From Aspergillus flavus (Eukaryota > Ascomycota > Eurotiomycetes > Eurotiales > Aspergillaceae), in NCBI RefSeq assembly GCF_009017415.1, contig NC_092410.1, positions 2,480,001 to 2,544,000 of the forward strand: a DNA stretch of 64,000 nt. The letters are read 5' to 3'. Below the pieces are notes generated by a model, which worked only from the letters and a program-made list of their open reading frames with translations, was not told the DNA's origin and searched no databases. Numbering within the stretch: the first letter of the stretch is position 1; the number at the start of each line of letters is the position of its first letter. Positions 45,704-57,496 of the stretch are shown here, piece after piece. A program made the position numbers and the translations under genes.

Positions 45704-46447
45704 ATGTCCATCGAAAACCTCAAGACCTTCGGTAAGGCCATTTTGCCACCTCCCTTATGCCAGCTATGACTCCCCCCTAAAGATGGTGGTCGCCGTGAGC
45801 GGGCAAAGGCGTCGCTACAGCAAGTCTATCCGATGATTCGTGTCACGGATCTGGCCTTGATTGTTTACAGATCGTCTTTGTCTACAGTTTGGTGCCGCAT
45901 GACATTTTTGGCGGGGTAATCCTGTTTAGGAGCCTGAGGCTGACACGTGTTTTACACAGACCCCTTCGCCGAAGCTGACGAAGACACCGGCGAGACCAAG
46001 CAGTCTCAAAATTATATCCATATACGGATTCAGCGTATGTCCTCCTTGCCATCGTCTCTATTCACTGGATTTTCTATTTTCTTTTATGTGTTTGAATCGC
46101 CGTACTTGTCCTCGGAATTTGTTACTGATATCACTGCTTTACAGAGCGCAATGGTCGAAAAACCTTGACTACCGTTCAGGGTCTTCCTAAGAAGTTTGAT
46201 CAGAAGAAGATCTTAAAGGTGATCAAGAAGAAGTTCGGTAAGTTGCTACTTCATCGCTTCCATATAACCACAATGAATGCCCCCTAACGGCTGTACAGCC
46301 TGCAATGGCACCATCGTCGCCGATAGTGAGATGGGCGAGGTGATTCAGCTGCAAGGTGATCAGCGTAAAGATGTTCAGGAGTTCTTGACCGACAAGAAGG
46401 AGGGTCTCGAGCTGGATGCCAAGACCATCAAGGTCCACGGTTTCTAA
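45704..46447 (+). CDS. sui1: Translation initiation factor eIF1 (SUI1)
   Basis: Four exons, 45704-45731, 45960-46034, 46145-46237 and 46299-46447, give 114 residues, the normal eIF1 length. The sequence is highly conserved: NYIHIRIQQRNGRKTLTTVQGLP, FDQKKILKVIKKKFACNGTIVAD, EMGEVIQLQGDQRKDVQEFL and the ending KTIKVHGF. eIF1 binds near the 40S P site and enforces accurate AUG selection. The first intron is long (228 nt) and follows only nine codons and one base. The start codon has TTT at -3 to -1, an unfavourable context; this fits the known self-regulation of eIF1 genes through poor start context. Confidence 0.97.
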
Positions 46448-47135
46448 AGGAGACGCCGCGCCCCGTTCCGATCCCAGTCTACTTTGCCCTCGGAGTGGTT
46501 GGATGGAGGCATGTATCGCCTATCCTTCGTCTTAACTCTGCATTGCTCTCTACGCGATTGCAACATCTAGGTGGTTCGGTTAAGCTTCTTGTCTTTTACA
46601 TCCAACCCTCTGTGGCCGGCGCACTGGACGTGGGACCTCTGTCGTTATTATGCACTGTCTAATTTGATCCCAAACAATTGCGGCACGCGATTGATGGGAG
46701 TGGGTCCTTTGTTGGCTCGACTGCTATACTCGGAATGGGATTATGACGGAACGAGGCGTTGGTAGATACCCAAATATATGCATAGATGTTCTTCTGTTTC
46801 TTGCCTCATCCCTGTCGTTACTCGGCTTGGAGGAAATGCATGTCGGGAGGTCTGTCGTCAGACGGATGTTATGGAGGGTTGCCTGGTGTGCGAAGGTCAA
46901 TCTCTCGTTGCACTTGCGTTCTACGTCTTCCACATGTTGTTTCTGAACTTGTCCTCACAACAGTCGTTCTCAGAATAGGATGTATGCAATGCGATATGCA
47001 ATTTGCTGTGGATCTTCAGAGTACCAATAGGAATACATGTAATGTTTTTCGCCAGTAACAGATCAGAAAACTAGGCCAAGAGCTTTTCATTACTTGCGTA
47101 GTATTCACATAGTGACCCATTTCCCAGGAAATCAA
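46448..47135. other. Convergent 3' spacer
   Basis: The 688 bp between converging eIF1 and EOS1. Only probable 3' UTR sequence is seen. Confidence 0.5.
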
Positions 47136-48446
47136 TCACAATTCACGCGCCCCAGCTCGATCCGCCACCCGCATGCGAAGAAATATCGCAACAGCCCAGT
47201 CCCATAATTTCCGCGTAATAACAAAGACGGGTACCTCCGGTTCGTTTTCTCGAGTCAGATGTAACTGAAGCAGAAGTGAGGACATGCTCACGAAACTCGC
47301 AATGGAAACAACTAGCAGAGCAGCCGCCGTTTCGCGCTTGATCATGGCGTGGTTTTGAGTGGCATGGTAAAGGAACGTGAGTGTCTCCATGGGAGAAGCA
47401 AGATGTCAGTCATTCCTCTTATTCCAGGCGTGGTTGTGGGGTGGTAGACTTACAGTTGTGATGGATATCCAGGCCGGAAGGAGGAGGCGTGGATCTGAAG
47501 ATGCACCCGAAAGATAGAGTACCCATGAAGAGATATAAGCAATCAATCCGTTGGTGGTAAGGAGACGAATAACAACAGCCGGCGGGGTATAATTCAAAAG
47601 CCTGTAGAATGGATATAAGTCTCAGACTGGGATTTGGATATACAGGGGCTGAGACACAAACTCACCATCGAGACATCATACAATCAGCAAAGAAATACGA
47701 AAGGTAAGCAGATGCACAGCACTGGAGTAGGTATTCGTTAGCTCACTGTTTCGTGAAGACGGTCTTGTGCGTGGACGTTGGTTGCATGGGATCTCTATCC
47801 CCATGAACCTCTCGCCAAAGATGCCCATACATACCCACATAATCGCCAGAGCCACCTCCGTCACCCGGAATCTTCTTTCAACATCCCACTCTTGATTGAT
47901 ACCATCGACAATCGCCGCCGTCCACCCCTCATGCCCCATTCCCGCCTGGATGTGGAGCAATTCCGCCAGGAAGGTGAAGGCACACCGGAGCCCCCACCAT
48001 GCTGCCGGCACTGTGCTCAGTGCCCGACAAATCAGGAGAGGAAGGTACCATTTCCGGTCTACCCCCAAGATGACAGCCACTCGCGGATGCAGGGCGGAGG
48101 GAACCGTTGCGTGACCGGAATCATTGCTGTTGGGGGTCTGGGGCGTAGAGGGGTCGGGGGACGGCGGGACGATAGCAGCAGCGGGGGCTGGGGAAGCCAC
48201 GTCTTTTTTGAAGGCGTCCGCCGGGAATTTGGAGATTGAGGCCAAAAATTGCGAGTGCAAGTCCGGATCGAGAGTACTCAAATGAGCAGCTTCAGGGGGA
48301 TGTCGGGCGTGGGGAGAGAAGGGCGGGGGAGCATCACGAGGAGGAGCCAGCCTTATGATACGGCATATGCGGCCGTTGCGCAAAAGGATTGAGAAACTAG
48401 TGAGAGAGCAAAGACTGGATGCGACAGGAGTCAATCCTATCGAGGA
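47136..48446 (-). CDS. eos1: EOS1-type ER N-glycosylation protein; start unresolved
   Basis: Exons ending/starting at 47835, 47721-47666, 47601-47454 and 47384-47136 join in phase behind a first coding block whose frame opens at about 48446. About 350 residues are visible. The EOS1 domain reads HPRVAVILGVDRKWYLPLLICRALSTVPAAWWGLRCAFTF, then ASAYLSYFFADCMMSRW, LLNYTPPAVVIRLLTTNGLIAYISSWVLYLSGASSDPRLLLPAWISITT, and a last span. It is a multi-span ER protein needed for normal N-glycosylation in yeast. No in-frame ATG exists in the first block before the domain. One possible rescue is an 8-nt exon ATGAAGCC (48558-48551) spliced to an acceptor ending at 48397, which restores frame, but its donor GTCTTA is weak. 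Confidence 0.82.
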
Positions 48447-48784
48447 TTATTCCGTAAACAATGTCGGTTTCTGTCCGCGAAGATGACGGGACTGTTGACA
48501 ACAAGTCGAGTTCCGAGCAGTACAGCACAGCGCACAGTCAGAGATAAGACGGCTTCATGTGCCAGCGATAGATCCGTCCTTCAGGAAGCTGCCGATAGAG
48601 TCGACGCCATGACCTAGCGTGCGAATCGGGGAAGCACAGCTGGCCGAACGGACTGAGAAACGGTGGGCGGAGTTGATATCACGTGAGTGATCTGTCGGGA
48701 TTTCTTTTGCGGTCTTGATCATTGGTTCTCTCCAACTCGACGCTCAATTCATTCTGCTCGAGGTTCTCGCAGGCTTACTTCACA
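48447..48784. promoter_or_regulatory. Divergent promoter EOS1 / mL45
   Basis: About 340 bp between divergent genes; it must contain both promoters and probably the true 5' exon of EOS1. Confidence 0.45.
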
Positions 48785-49917
48785 ATGGCCACCTCGCTGT
48801 CAAAGGGGCCCGTCTTTACGGCTGTCCGCTCCAATAACGCCCTTTTCCAACTCTACTCATGCCAATGCCGGTTCTTTTCGCAGTCGTCCCAACGCAGTGC
48901 CATGCGGGGAATACCCGAAAACATTGCCATCAAACAACCAGCTCAACCAAGTATGGCGACGAGGGGGATGGGTCTATCAAGGTCTGAATTGCCTCAGGAT
49001 ATTGGGTTACTGCCAGGCACATACGTTCGCCCGCTCTGGAGGGATATGCCTTCGATCTTTCAACAACCGCAGGAGCGTCTGCAATTAGAGTGGCTTTGGT
49101 TGAAGTCGGGATTCCAGAATTTCTTGGGGTATGCTGTTTCCTTTCACTGTTCATTGTATTCTCGTCTTTTATGACGATCAAACGCGCGGGGACCGCGATG
49201 CGCTGAAGTGATTTGCTGGGATGGTACAAGAAACTAACTAGCGAACAGTCTTGTTGCCTACTGCAAATGGTTCAATTCAGGTTTACCACTCCGCCTGAAG
49301 GAGCGTCGGCAGGCTGCTCGTGAGCTCCATCAGCGCATGTACTCTGCGTTCGCCAAGTAAGTTCTACCCAATCCACATGACGTGGACTGGTGAGATGCTG
49401 ATTATACCGTCCGTCACACAGGGGAGACATCAGCACACTGCGCAAGGTTTGCTGCACCGGCCTCGCCAACAACCTTTCCTCCCGTATCGCCAACCGCCCC
49501 AGAGATGAGAAGGTCAGCTGGTCTCTTGACAAATACAACCGCACTCCAGCAACTCTTCTCACTGGAATCCGTGTCTTGTCGGACCGTGCTACCCAAATCC
49601 CCGAGATCCCCGACTCTGGAGTGCGACAGGTCGTGGTGCGTATCACAAGCAGACAGTCTACTGGGAAGTCCAAAGTGGTCAAGACGGGCAAGTCCGAGGT
49701 TTCCGTTGAGTCTACCGCTCCGCCTAAGCAGCAAGACTGCACTGAATACATCGTTCTCCAGAAGCTTCGGTGGTATGGTGAGGATGAGGACTGGCGCATT
49801 TGGGGCCACGCTACGCCTACCACCGTGGAAGATCTCGCTAACCCCATGTTCGTCTCCGGACTGACGTTTGCGGAGCGTATGGCGGCCATGAAGGAACAGT
49901 TTGAAGGAAAGAAATAA
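48785..49917 (+). CDS. Mitochondrial ribosomal protein mL45 / MBA1-like
   Basis: Three exons, 48785-49128, 49249-49356 and 49422-49917, give about 315 residues. The N-terminal 45 residues form a mitochondrial presequence (no acidic residues; CQCRFFSQSS). The Tim44-like MBA1/mL45 domain covers the rest, with YVRPLWRDMPSIF, a basic helix LPLRLKERRQAARELHQRMYSAFA and a cone-shaped fold with VVVRITSRQS and EYIVLQKLRWYGEDEDWRIWGHA. This family sits at the exit of the mitochondrial large subunit and couples translation to inner-membrane insertion by Oxa1. Confidence 0.9.
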
Positions 49918-50513
49918 ATTCCGTCATACGCAGAAAATACGCCACTAGCCCTATAATTACCCCCCAGTTGCGGAGTGGTAGGGCCCAGACCCCTGGCGCT
50001 CATCTCCAGAACTAAGCGGGAGGCATATCATTGCCTCATCGCGACGTACAAAAATTGCCTTGGCTTTTCGTTGAGAATCTCATCTCACTTCATCTTCCCC
50101 CTTACAGGATCATGCTGTGCCTCGGACAGCCACCTTCGATTCTACCCGTGTCTTAAAACTACCCATGTTCCGGGTTTTTGTATTCTCACCATGTATTCAG
50201 CGGGCTCTCGAGGGACTTCACATTGCCACACTTCATCATTTGTACTATATCCGATTATTACTGTGATTTCCAGCTTGTAATTATCCAACAGGTTTCGTCA
50301 ATTCAATCATAGAAAGAACGTGTCATGATCAAACTGAACTGAAGAGGAATTGATTGCGCTAAACCCACTAAGATTACATTATAGGCAAGTAATGATATCT
50401 CGTCAGGATGTTTCACAGGTCCAAATATCACTATATACATATGTTAGAAAAAAAGAAAATGCTTTGCAATGCAAGGCAAAATGTGATCATGGCCTCTTGT
50501 TCTCGAGGCGTAA
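49918..50513. other. Convergent 3' spacer
   Basis: The 596 bp between converging mL45 and the RhoGAP gene; no recognised element. Confidence 0.5.
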
Positions 50514-52985
50514 TTAATCATCGTCGAAGATCTGGAAAGTGTTCAAAATAACCGTCTCTATAACACGGACTTGCCAACCAGCGTCGGCGACGTTGCCGCC
50601 GGAACTGGCGCCCATAAGAGTAGGCCTAATAGCAAAATATATGGTTAGCTTTCATATGGTATCCGACAGTGTGAATACGTCGACGTACCCGAAACAGATG
50701 GCAATGTTTCCTGCGTTCATACGGTTTTGGGTGTAATGTTCTTGCACCTTATTGAGATGCTAAAATCAAGTATATCAGATTTTGGACCCTAAAGAGTGTA
50801 GGGCTAGGAACAACATACCAGAACCAAGGCTCTCAACGTGGCGTAGTGCGCATCTGGGAGATTATTTACAAGCGCATGAAGCGAGTCTCGACGCTGAACA
50901 TCATCGTCAATGCCTGAAGCACACATCAGTACCATGAAAAACGTCCTCAATTTGTGGATTTATAGCCTTACGGGCTGCATTGATGAAGTCGGTATAAGAC
51001 TGCGACGTGAACAGAGGGTCAGGCAAATCTCTAAAGAACTGCTTGAGTAATCCAGCAACACTGTTCACGTCATGATAGAAGTTTTCCGGATTTGTGAAGT
51101 CCACCTGCGACGAATCTGATAACGGAATGTTAGAGTGACATCTCTGCAGCTGCGTGACAAGGGCTAACCCACCATTGTCGAAAATTTGTTTCATCTGGTT
51201 GATATGATTCGCACTTCCAGAAAGTCGGTAAATGCCCTCCATATCCAAGCCAAAAAGTTCAATGGCTTGGAAGCATTGGTAGACAATCATAGGAACAGCA
51301 GTTCCATCTCTCAAATACAAATCCTCCAAGGAAACTCCGAAGACAGGTTTCAATGGGGGAAGGTGCTGCTGGAAGTTTCCTGTAGTTCCTCCAGCTGGTG
51401 GTAACGGGCTCGGTGCCGCTGCCATGGATGGCGGATTCAAGGGTTGCTTTTCCGGGACAGCTGGGCTGTCGCTCACTGGATAAGGCGGCTGGAATGTTGA
51501 GGATGAGTATGAGTCTGGATTGTGCGGGTAAGATGACTGCTGGGTGCTTGGAGCGGGAGCTGCAGTTGGTGCAGGTGCAGGTGCGGGGGATTGTTGAGAA
51601 GACTGAGCCGGAAGATGTTGCTGGGAAAATGACTGAAGCAACATTGACGAATTGCGTTTGTTTTGTGTACTTGTTTGAGAGGCTGGGACAACAGGCCCAG
51701 TAGTACCTCCAAGCGTCTAACAATAAGGGTCAATAGATACAGACAAAAGTAGGGGCTGATGGAACTTACCGGATGGCGTTCATACTTGATCTGTTCCGAA
51801 GTTACCGCACCAGGATTATTCTGATGGCTCAGCACGTAATCGCGGTAGTCTTTCTCATTATCAATCTGTTGGATAACTTCATAGAGACTCTTTGGTGCGA
51901 TAGCAGCATTCCCCGCACTATCTTTCAGAGGGCTGATAGACAATCCCTGGCCCAGCAAGAGCTTCTCATTAAATGTTGCTAAGCACAGTCAGTAAAGTAA
52001 CCGTGGCGTCATGGATACCGAGGAGTTATAAGCGTACCAAACTTCTGCATCTGCAATGTGAGGCCAGAGTCGCATTCTGAAATTAATTGCTGGATGTTAT
52101 GCACAGCTTGAGGTCGGTGGGTGGAGACCAACTCCTGACGCGCCGCTTGGGCAGCTTGTACCTTGGACGCATAATCCGAGTCTGCATTTTGAACTTTGCG
52201 CAACAGCTCTTCCTCATGCTGAGCGGCCGACTTTGGACCCTTCAGGCCAAACTTTCCACTTTGCTTATCCCCTGTCTTCACCCGATCGTATTGCTCCGCA
52301 AGCGATTCGTACTTAGCTTTCGCTTTCTCCGCTGCTGCCTCCGCCTCCATCACTCTCTTTTCCGCACTCAGGCCGGTTTGTTTCCACTGTTTGCGACCTC
52401 GCTCGATGTTAGCCGCCAATTCGTGAAGACTATCAGCCATCTGTTGCAGGGACACCGCGAACTGTAGTCCATGATCCGCCATGCGGTCATGGAATCGACT
52501 CAAGTCATTATGGCTCTGGCCATAGGTGCCTTGACGGTTATCGGTGCGGACGGAGGCATCGAGGAGAGAGCGGGACAATTTTCGCAAGCCTTGAGCATGC
52601 TCCTCTTCTAGAGAAGATCGCTTCTTAAGGAATGTTGAGAAATCCTGGATTATCTGTGGTCAGCACGATGGCCACATTAAGGGGTGGCTGATCCATGGAC
52701 GAACCCTAGCCGAGGCGACGCTTTGTTTCAACCGGGTCAGGAGGGTGGTAATACCGATCTATATGATACAATTCCGAATCAGTAATTTAGCATTTCAACA
52801 GTTGAACCTGATAGATGATCATTTACATCTGAATAAACGACTTTGTCCATACGAGCCTTGAGCTCGTCCGAAATCGCCGGCGTCGCAGAGTGGCCGGCGG
52901 AATCAGCACTTGCTGGTGGCGCATCGGCATCTCGCGGGGATGGCGCAGATGGCGCAGGGCCATCGTGGAGACTGACGTCTGCCAT
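50514..52985 (-). CDS. rgd1: F-BAR and RhoGAP protein, Rgd1-like
   Basis: Nine exons, 52985-52827, 52758-52705, 52644-52038, 51978-51770, 51716-51173, 51115-50972, 50913-50819, 50759-50689 and 50625-50514, give about 664 residues. The N-terminal F-BAR domain (about 60-290) has DFSTFLKKRSSLEEEHAQGLRKL and a long charged helix region. A Pro/Gln/Ser-rich linker follows. The C-terminal RhoGAP domain starts near VFGVSLEDLYLRDGTAVPMIVYQC and has the arginine finger in GIYRLSG (Arg507), and the later LKQFFRDLPDPLF and RMNAGNIAICFGPTLMG blocks. Such proteins curve or bind membrane and inactivate Rho-family GTPases; yeast Rgd1 acts on Rho3/Rho4. An alternative acceptor 9 nt upstream of exon 3 would add Ile-Ile-Gln. 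Confidence 0.93.
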
Positions 52986-53942
52986 AGAGAATAATAATAC
53001 GAGTAACGAGTGATAGAGACAGCGAACAGTGCACTGGATGCAGAAAGAAAGAAACCAAATTGGTTTTGTAGATCGCGGAAGCCTAATGAGTATCAACGGA
53101 TAACGTAAGTTAGTGTTGGTTAAAGCAGTTTGGAAGCATAATGGTCGGGCGGTGGGGGTGGAGGCAGACTGTACCTAATTTAGCTATAGGGCGGTTCAGG
53201 TACCAAATCCCAGACACCTTACGCTTCTCGGATTAGTGTTTTCGCAAGTGTGGCAGTGTCACCGACGTCATCGTCTTGTCTTCCCCGTGACTTTTAGATA
53301 CTACGTATGTATGTAGTACTCGTAGTGGCTGAGAGTAAATCCAATCCCCTGTATAGATCCATATTCATACATGTAGACGAAAGTTGGTTCTCTTGAGAGC
53401 TGTTTGCTAACGTGGCGTATAGATTTGATGCCCGTTTCGGCATTATCGTATATGATCAGTTTGAGAATAGGTTAAGGTTGTTTCAACCCCAATGCCTCTA
53501 ATCATTCGCTTTACCTCATAAACTGAGGTCATTGTACTATAACATGGATAGACAATGGTAATGAGCAAGGGGCACCGTTTTATAAACAGTGTATATCAAG
53601 ACTTGACCAGTATGATGGTACGAGTACGGAGTAGAGGAACTGGAGAGGTGCAATTCCGCTCAATCAGAGTGCACGCAGACTAGGCCTACTGGCAAAAATA
53701 GGTACGGAGTATTGCTCCGTACTTACCAGTGGGTATATACTTAGGTACTCCGTATCAAAGCCTCAGGCCTTTGATGAGTCAGCCGGCCAGCAACCGCCGA
53801 GTTTCGCGAGACTTCAACACCTAAACTTTTCTTCCGATTTCCGGCACATAACCTTTGGTTCCTTGACCGTTTCCCTCTTCGTTTTGCATGTGTTAATGGG
53901 CCCCGCGGTTCCATACCGGCGGGCGACGTCTGATTTATACTG
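52986..53942. promoter_or_regulatory. Divergent spacer RhoGAP gene / Zn2Cys6 gene
   Basis: The 957 bp hold both promoters. The right half contains GTACGGAGTA-type words at 53624-53633, 53702-53722 (hairpin) and 53745-53754. No gene is apparent. Confidence 0.5.
53702..53722. repeat. GTACGGAG / CTCCGTAC hairpin
   Basis: Perfect 8-bp arms with a 5-nt loop, one member of a family of decamers spread through the spacers. Another copy lies 22 bp downstream. Confidence 0.6.
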
Positions 53943-56463
53943 ATGGACCTGGAGTTCCGGGGTGTCATGGCACCGCATGGGCTGGGTACACATGCGAGTC
54001 TCTTAACGCCCTCGGGCACCCCCAGCGACCTTCGGAACAACCCCAGAATGCCCCGGCCCGTCACAGGTTTCGATCTATCAGCCAGGAATTCCGAACCTCG
54101 CGAAATGGAGAAGATTCCCCCAATCACGGGGAAGCGCCGGGGTGGCAGTAGAAAGGCTTGTAACGAGTGTAAGCAGCAAAAGGTAAGCCTGCATCCGCCA
54201 CTTCGCTCCTCTAGCCTATCTCCCTACAGATTATTTAAGCGTATCACACCTCCTAAATCTGACGTCTTGGCCTCCACTGTCGTTTCTTACTATTTCTCTA
54301 TCACGAACCACTGGCTAAACATGGGAGTTCGAACACCGTAGTTGCGGTGTGATATCGTACAGACGCCCGCCGCAGCATGCTCACGCTGTCGGCGCCTTCA
54401 AATAGAATGCAAGGTCGAACCTAGCTTCAAGCGCATTTCGAAAAGAAGGTAAAACTTGACCATACAATCCAAAGCCAAGCGAATCCTGCCATGGCTGACT
54501 GTGCTTCGAACAGGCGCAATGCAGAGATGGAAAAGGAGATCGCAGAGCTCCGTCGACGACTGGCTACTTCTGCTGATCATCCTCATGGCGTGGAAGCAAC
54601 AGTTAGCGATGAGCTATCCCCATGCTCAGAAGAGGTGTTCTGTGGCCCTGATTCGGCCGTTTCGAACAGAACACGAACCCTATCTGCTCCGCTGGAACCA
54701 CAGCCTCTGGCGACCCCCTTAACCATCCAGAGGGATGCCTCCATTATGTCCCAGGAGGACAATATGTGGAGATTAGAAGATGTCTCGCTGTCCCGACCAA
54801 GAGTCGCACGGTTATTTGAACAGTAATCAGTACCCTTTTTGGATTAAGGCCCCTGGCAGTCCTAACAATAGGCCAGGTACTTCAAATATTATCATCCCTT
54901 CCTGCCGCTTTTGAACCCCCAAAAGCCCCCTGAAGAGTATCTTCGTCGTTGCCCCCTACAGGCATGGACGATTATCTGCGTCGCAAGTCGACGGGCTCCA
55001 TCAGAGCCTGGTCTTCTCACTGCACTCTCTGGCCCCTTTAGTCGGTTCCTGTGGTCGACCATTACCGGAGTTCCGCAGGATTATCGTGTGGTGAAAGCTC
55101 TTTGTCTTCTCTGCACATGGCCGCTCCCCACGACAAGTCAAAGAACCGATGCGACCTTTATGCTTAGCGGACTAATGATGCAGATTTCTATGCAACTGGG
55201 ATTGCATCGGCCGGTGCAACCGGAGGAATTCACAACCTTCCGGATGGAAGTCCAAGGGGAGGCTGTAAAAGACCGAATACAAACATGGGCTATATGTAAT
55301 ATTGTAGCTCAGAAGTAAGTAATCCTGTCCTACGTTGATCGTGTGTAGCGCTATTGCTCACCGTTCCTAGTGTTGCTACTGGCTACGGGCAGCCGCCTGG
55401 CACTATCTACGACTGGGCGCTTGAGCCAGCGTCTCTCCAAGACGCGGATTATCACCCTTCCCATGACCTCCAAACTCGATTGCGTATCGAGAAGTTCTGT
55501 GATCGTGTGACGAAGTCATTGTACAGTAGTAAACCTGAACCCGCGGAGTTCATTAGCTCTGAGAAATTGTTGATTGTGCAGCTGTTGGAAAATGAGCTGA
55601 GAGACATGGAGGTCGATCTTGGCCGAGATATCTCTAGTATGTCACGTTTGTACCCCTTGGTTTTCGAATCAGGTCTAATATGGTCTCCGTTAGACATCAA
55701 CATGATCCATCTACGAGCAGCTGAGCTGCATTTGCGGTACTTTGTATTTTTAGGTTCTAACCCACGAAGCGATGACTTAACGAAACTCTTCATTGCCACC
55801 ACGTCATTCCTCGGGCGAGTATTAGATCTCGAAACATCTCCGGGGGAGCTAATTGGCCATGCGACTAATTATATTCTTCAAATGATCGTGTCTGCTGCGT
55901 TTGCCCTGATGAAGCTGTTGAAAAGTGACTTTAGCCGCCACATCGACTTCGATCACGGGAAGCTTCTGTTCAACGGGGCCATTTCAGCCATTCGGCGAAT
56001 TAGCGTCATGGATCATGACCGTCCGGTGCGCCTGGCCGATATTTTGGCTCAGATGTGGAATGCGGGGGGCTCCGATCCCAGCGGAGAGGAGGCTCTACTG
56101 TTAAAGGTGCGCTGCCGGATGAGTATGAGCCACGTCTATGATACCGTATGGCGTTGGCGGCAACGATTCCGGCCGATCAAGAGCGTTGAAGATGCTCAAG
56201 GTATGTCTCCTCGTTCTCTCGGCTTTCCTTATTCATCGTAGCTTATTGGCGCAGCTTCTTTAGCCAATCCGAACCTGTCGGCGACGGCTGGACCTGTTTC
56301 TCGACAGGACGACTCACTGGAAGATCCCGGGTTGATGTATGCACCCAACTTCGATCAAGGAGGAGCATTTATCAGCGAGGTTGGATTTTCCGAAGTATTC
56401 GATTCGCTCAACTGGGTGTTTGACGGAATTCCGGACTCGTTTGTTGCTCCTCCCGTTATGTAG
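53943..56463 (+). CDS. Zn2Cys6 transcription factor, Leu3-like
   Basis: Six exons, 53943-54182, 54342-54448, 54514-54822, 54877-55314, 55371-56200 and 56255-56463, give about 710 residues. The binuclear zinc cluster has Cys73, 76, 83, 93, 96 and 103 (CNECKQQK, LRC, CSRCRRLQIEC), and a 159-nt intron interrupts it after KQQK. A basic linker (KRISKRRRNAEMEKEIAELRRRL) leads to a short coiled coil, resembling the Leu3/LeuB arrangement. A fungal-specific middle-homology region follows (FLPLLNPQKPPEEYL, WTIICVASR, ATFMLSGLMMQISMQLGLHRP). The C-terminus is acidic and aromatic (FSEVFDSLNWVFDGIPDSF), a likely activation segment. The target pathway cannot be read from the sequence. Confidence 0.9.
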
Positions 56464-56800
56464 ACGTACTCGTGTACCACCATCTGGGCGGGGGTTCCTT
56501 CGATCCCGATAACGTTTCAGCGTAAGAGGGAAATTCAAAAGAAAAGTTCATTGTGGATACCAGATTTTATTGTATATACTTTTTTAGCTAGACGTGCAAT
56601 ACGATAGCAGTTGGGCATCCAACCGCATTCATAAACCACATACCAAGCTGGTTAGTCATCGCGCAGGGATGACTATAACATCCCCCCTCGGCATATCCTG
56701 TCGGTCAGCCATGACATCCCTTTGCTTCCTGCATGATATAGATCATCTCTCTTACATATTCTCGATCAGACTAGCAGCTCTAGTAACCGACCATCGCGAA
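56464..56800. promoter_or_regulatory. Tandem spacer to the ABM-fold gene
   Basis: The 337 bp between the factor's stop and the next start; presumed 3' UTR and promoter. Nothing distinctive. Confidence 0.45.
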
Positions 56801-57295
56801 ATGGCTTCTGAAGAGGTGAATGTGGTGGCCATCATGTACCCTAAGTCCGGCAAACATGACGAAGTAAGTTAAGTCCCCTCCACCACTACATTTTGGTATG
56901 CATTGCTTTATATAGTGCATCGGACTTACTGCTCTGTGAAATTGACAACTGACAAGGAATAATGTTACTAGCTCTCACGTCATATCTCAGAACTCACCCG
57001 CCAAGTACATGCCACCGAACCCGATACGTTAATTTACTATGCCTTCTCGATAAAAGATGGAAATGAGATAATGGTCGTGGAGAGGTATGTGTGAACCGCG
57101 TGGGCTAGTCTGAGGTCCGATGGCTCATGGACCAACAGGTATAGAGATCAGGATGCGCTCCACATGCATCTGCTCAGTCCACATTTTCAGGAGTTCGGTA
57201 GCAAAGCGGCTGGGCTGATGGAGCGGCCGTACGATGTAAAGGTTGGGCATGGGATTCTTCCTTCCTCGGTTGGCGTTACTCGTGTTCAATCATAA
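56801..57295 (+). CDS. Antibiotic-biosynthesis-monooxygenase-fold (dimeric alpha-beta barrel) protein
   Basis: Three exons, 56801-56863, 56972-57084 and 57139-57295, give about 110 residues, the normal size of a single ABM domain. The pattern EEVNVVAIMYPKSGKHDELSRHISELTRQVHATEPDTLIYYAFSI then MVVERYRDQDALHMHLLSPHFQEF is typical of the fold: strand, helix, strand, then the ERYRDQDALHxHLxSPHF signature. Members include quinone- or heme-related oxygenases and many proteins of unknown substrate. It follows the Zn2Cys6 gene on the same strand, so co-regulation is possible but unproven. Confidence 0.85.
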
Positions 57296-57480
57296 TCTTT
57301 CATAATTTTTCTTCTTCTTTTATTTTATTTTTTCTTCTTCTTTTTTTATTTTTTATTTTTTATTTTTATTTTTATTTTTTTTTTTTTTGTGCCACCCTAT
57401 TGTATGTTTCTTTCTTGGTTTCCTCAACGGTGTTGTCATTCTTTTGTCCTGTGGTTATCAGTAGCATAGTGATGGAGGGA

Positions 57481-57496
57481 GGGGGGGGGGGGGGGG
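57481..57496. repeat. G16 homopolymer
   Basis: Sixteen consecutive G after a GGAGGGA stretch, 90 bp downstream of a long T-rich tract. Confidence 0.9.

Noticed and set aside
57300..57400. T-rich tract considered as a retroelement poly-A end
   Set aside because: No coding or terminal repeats beside it and no target-site duplication; best called simple repeat.
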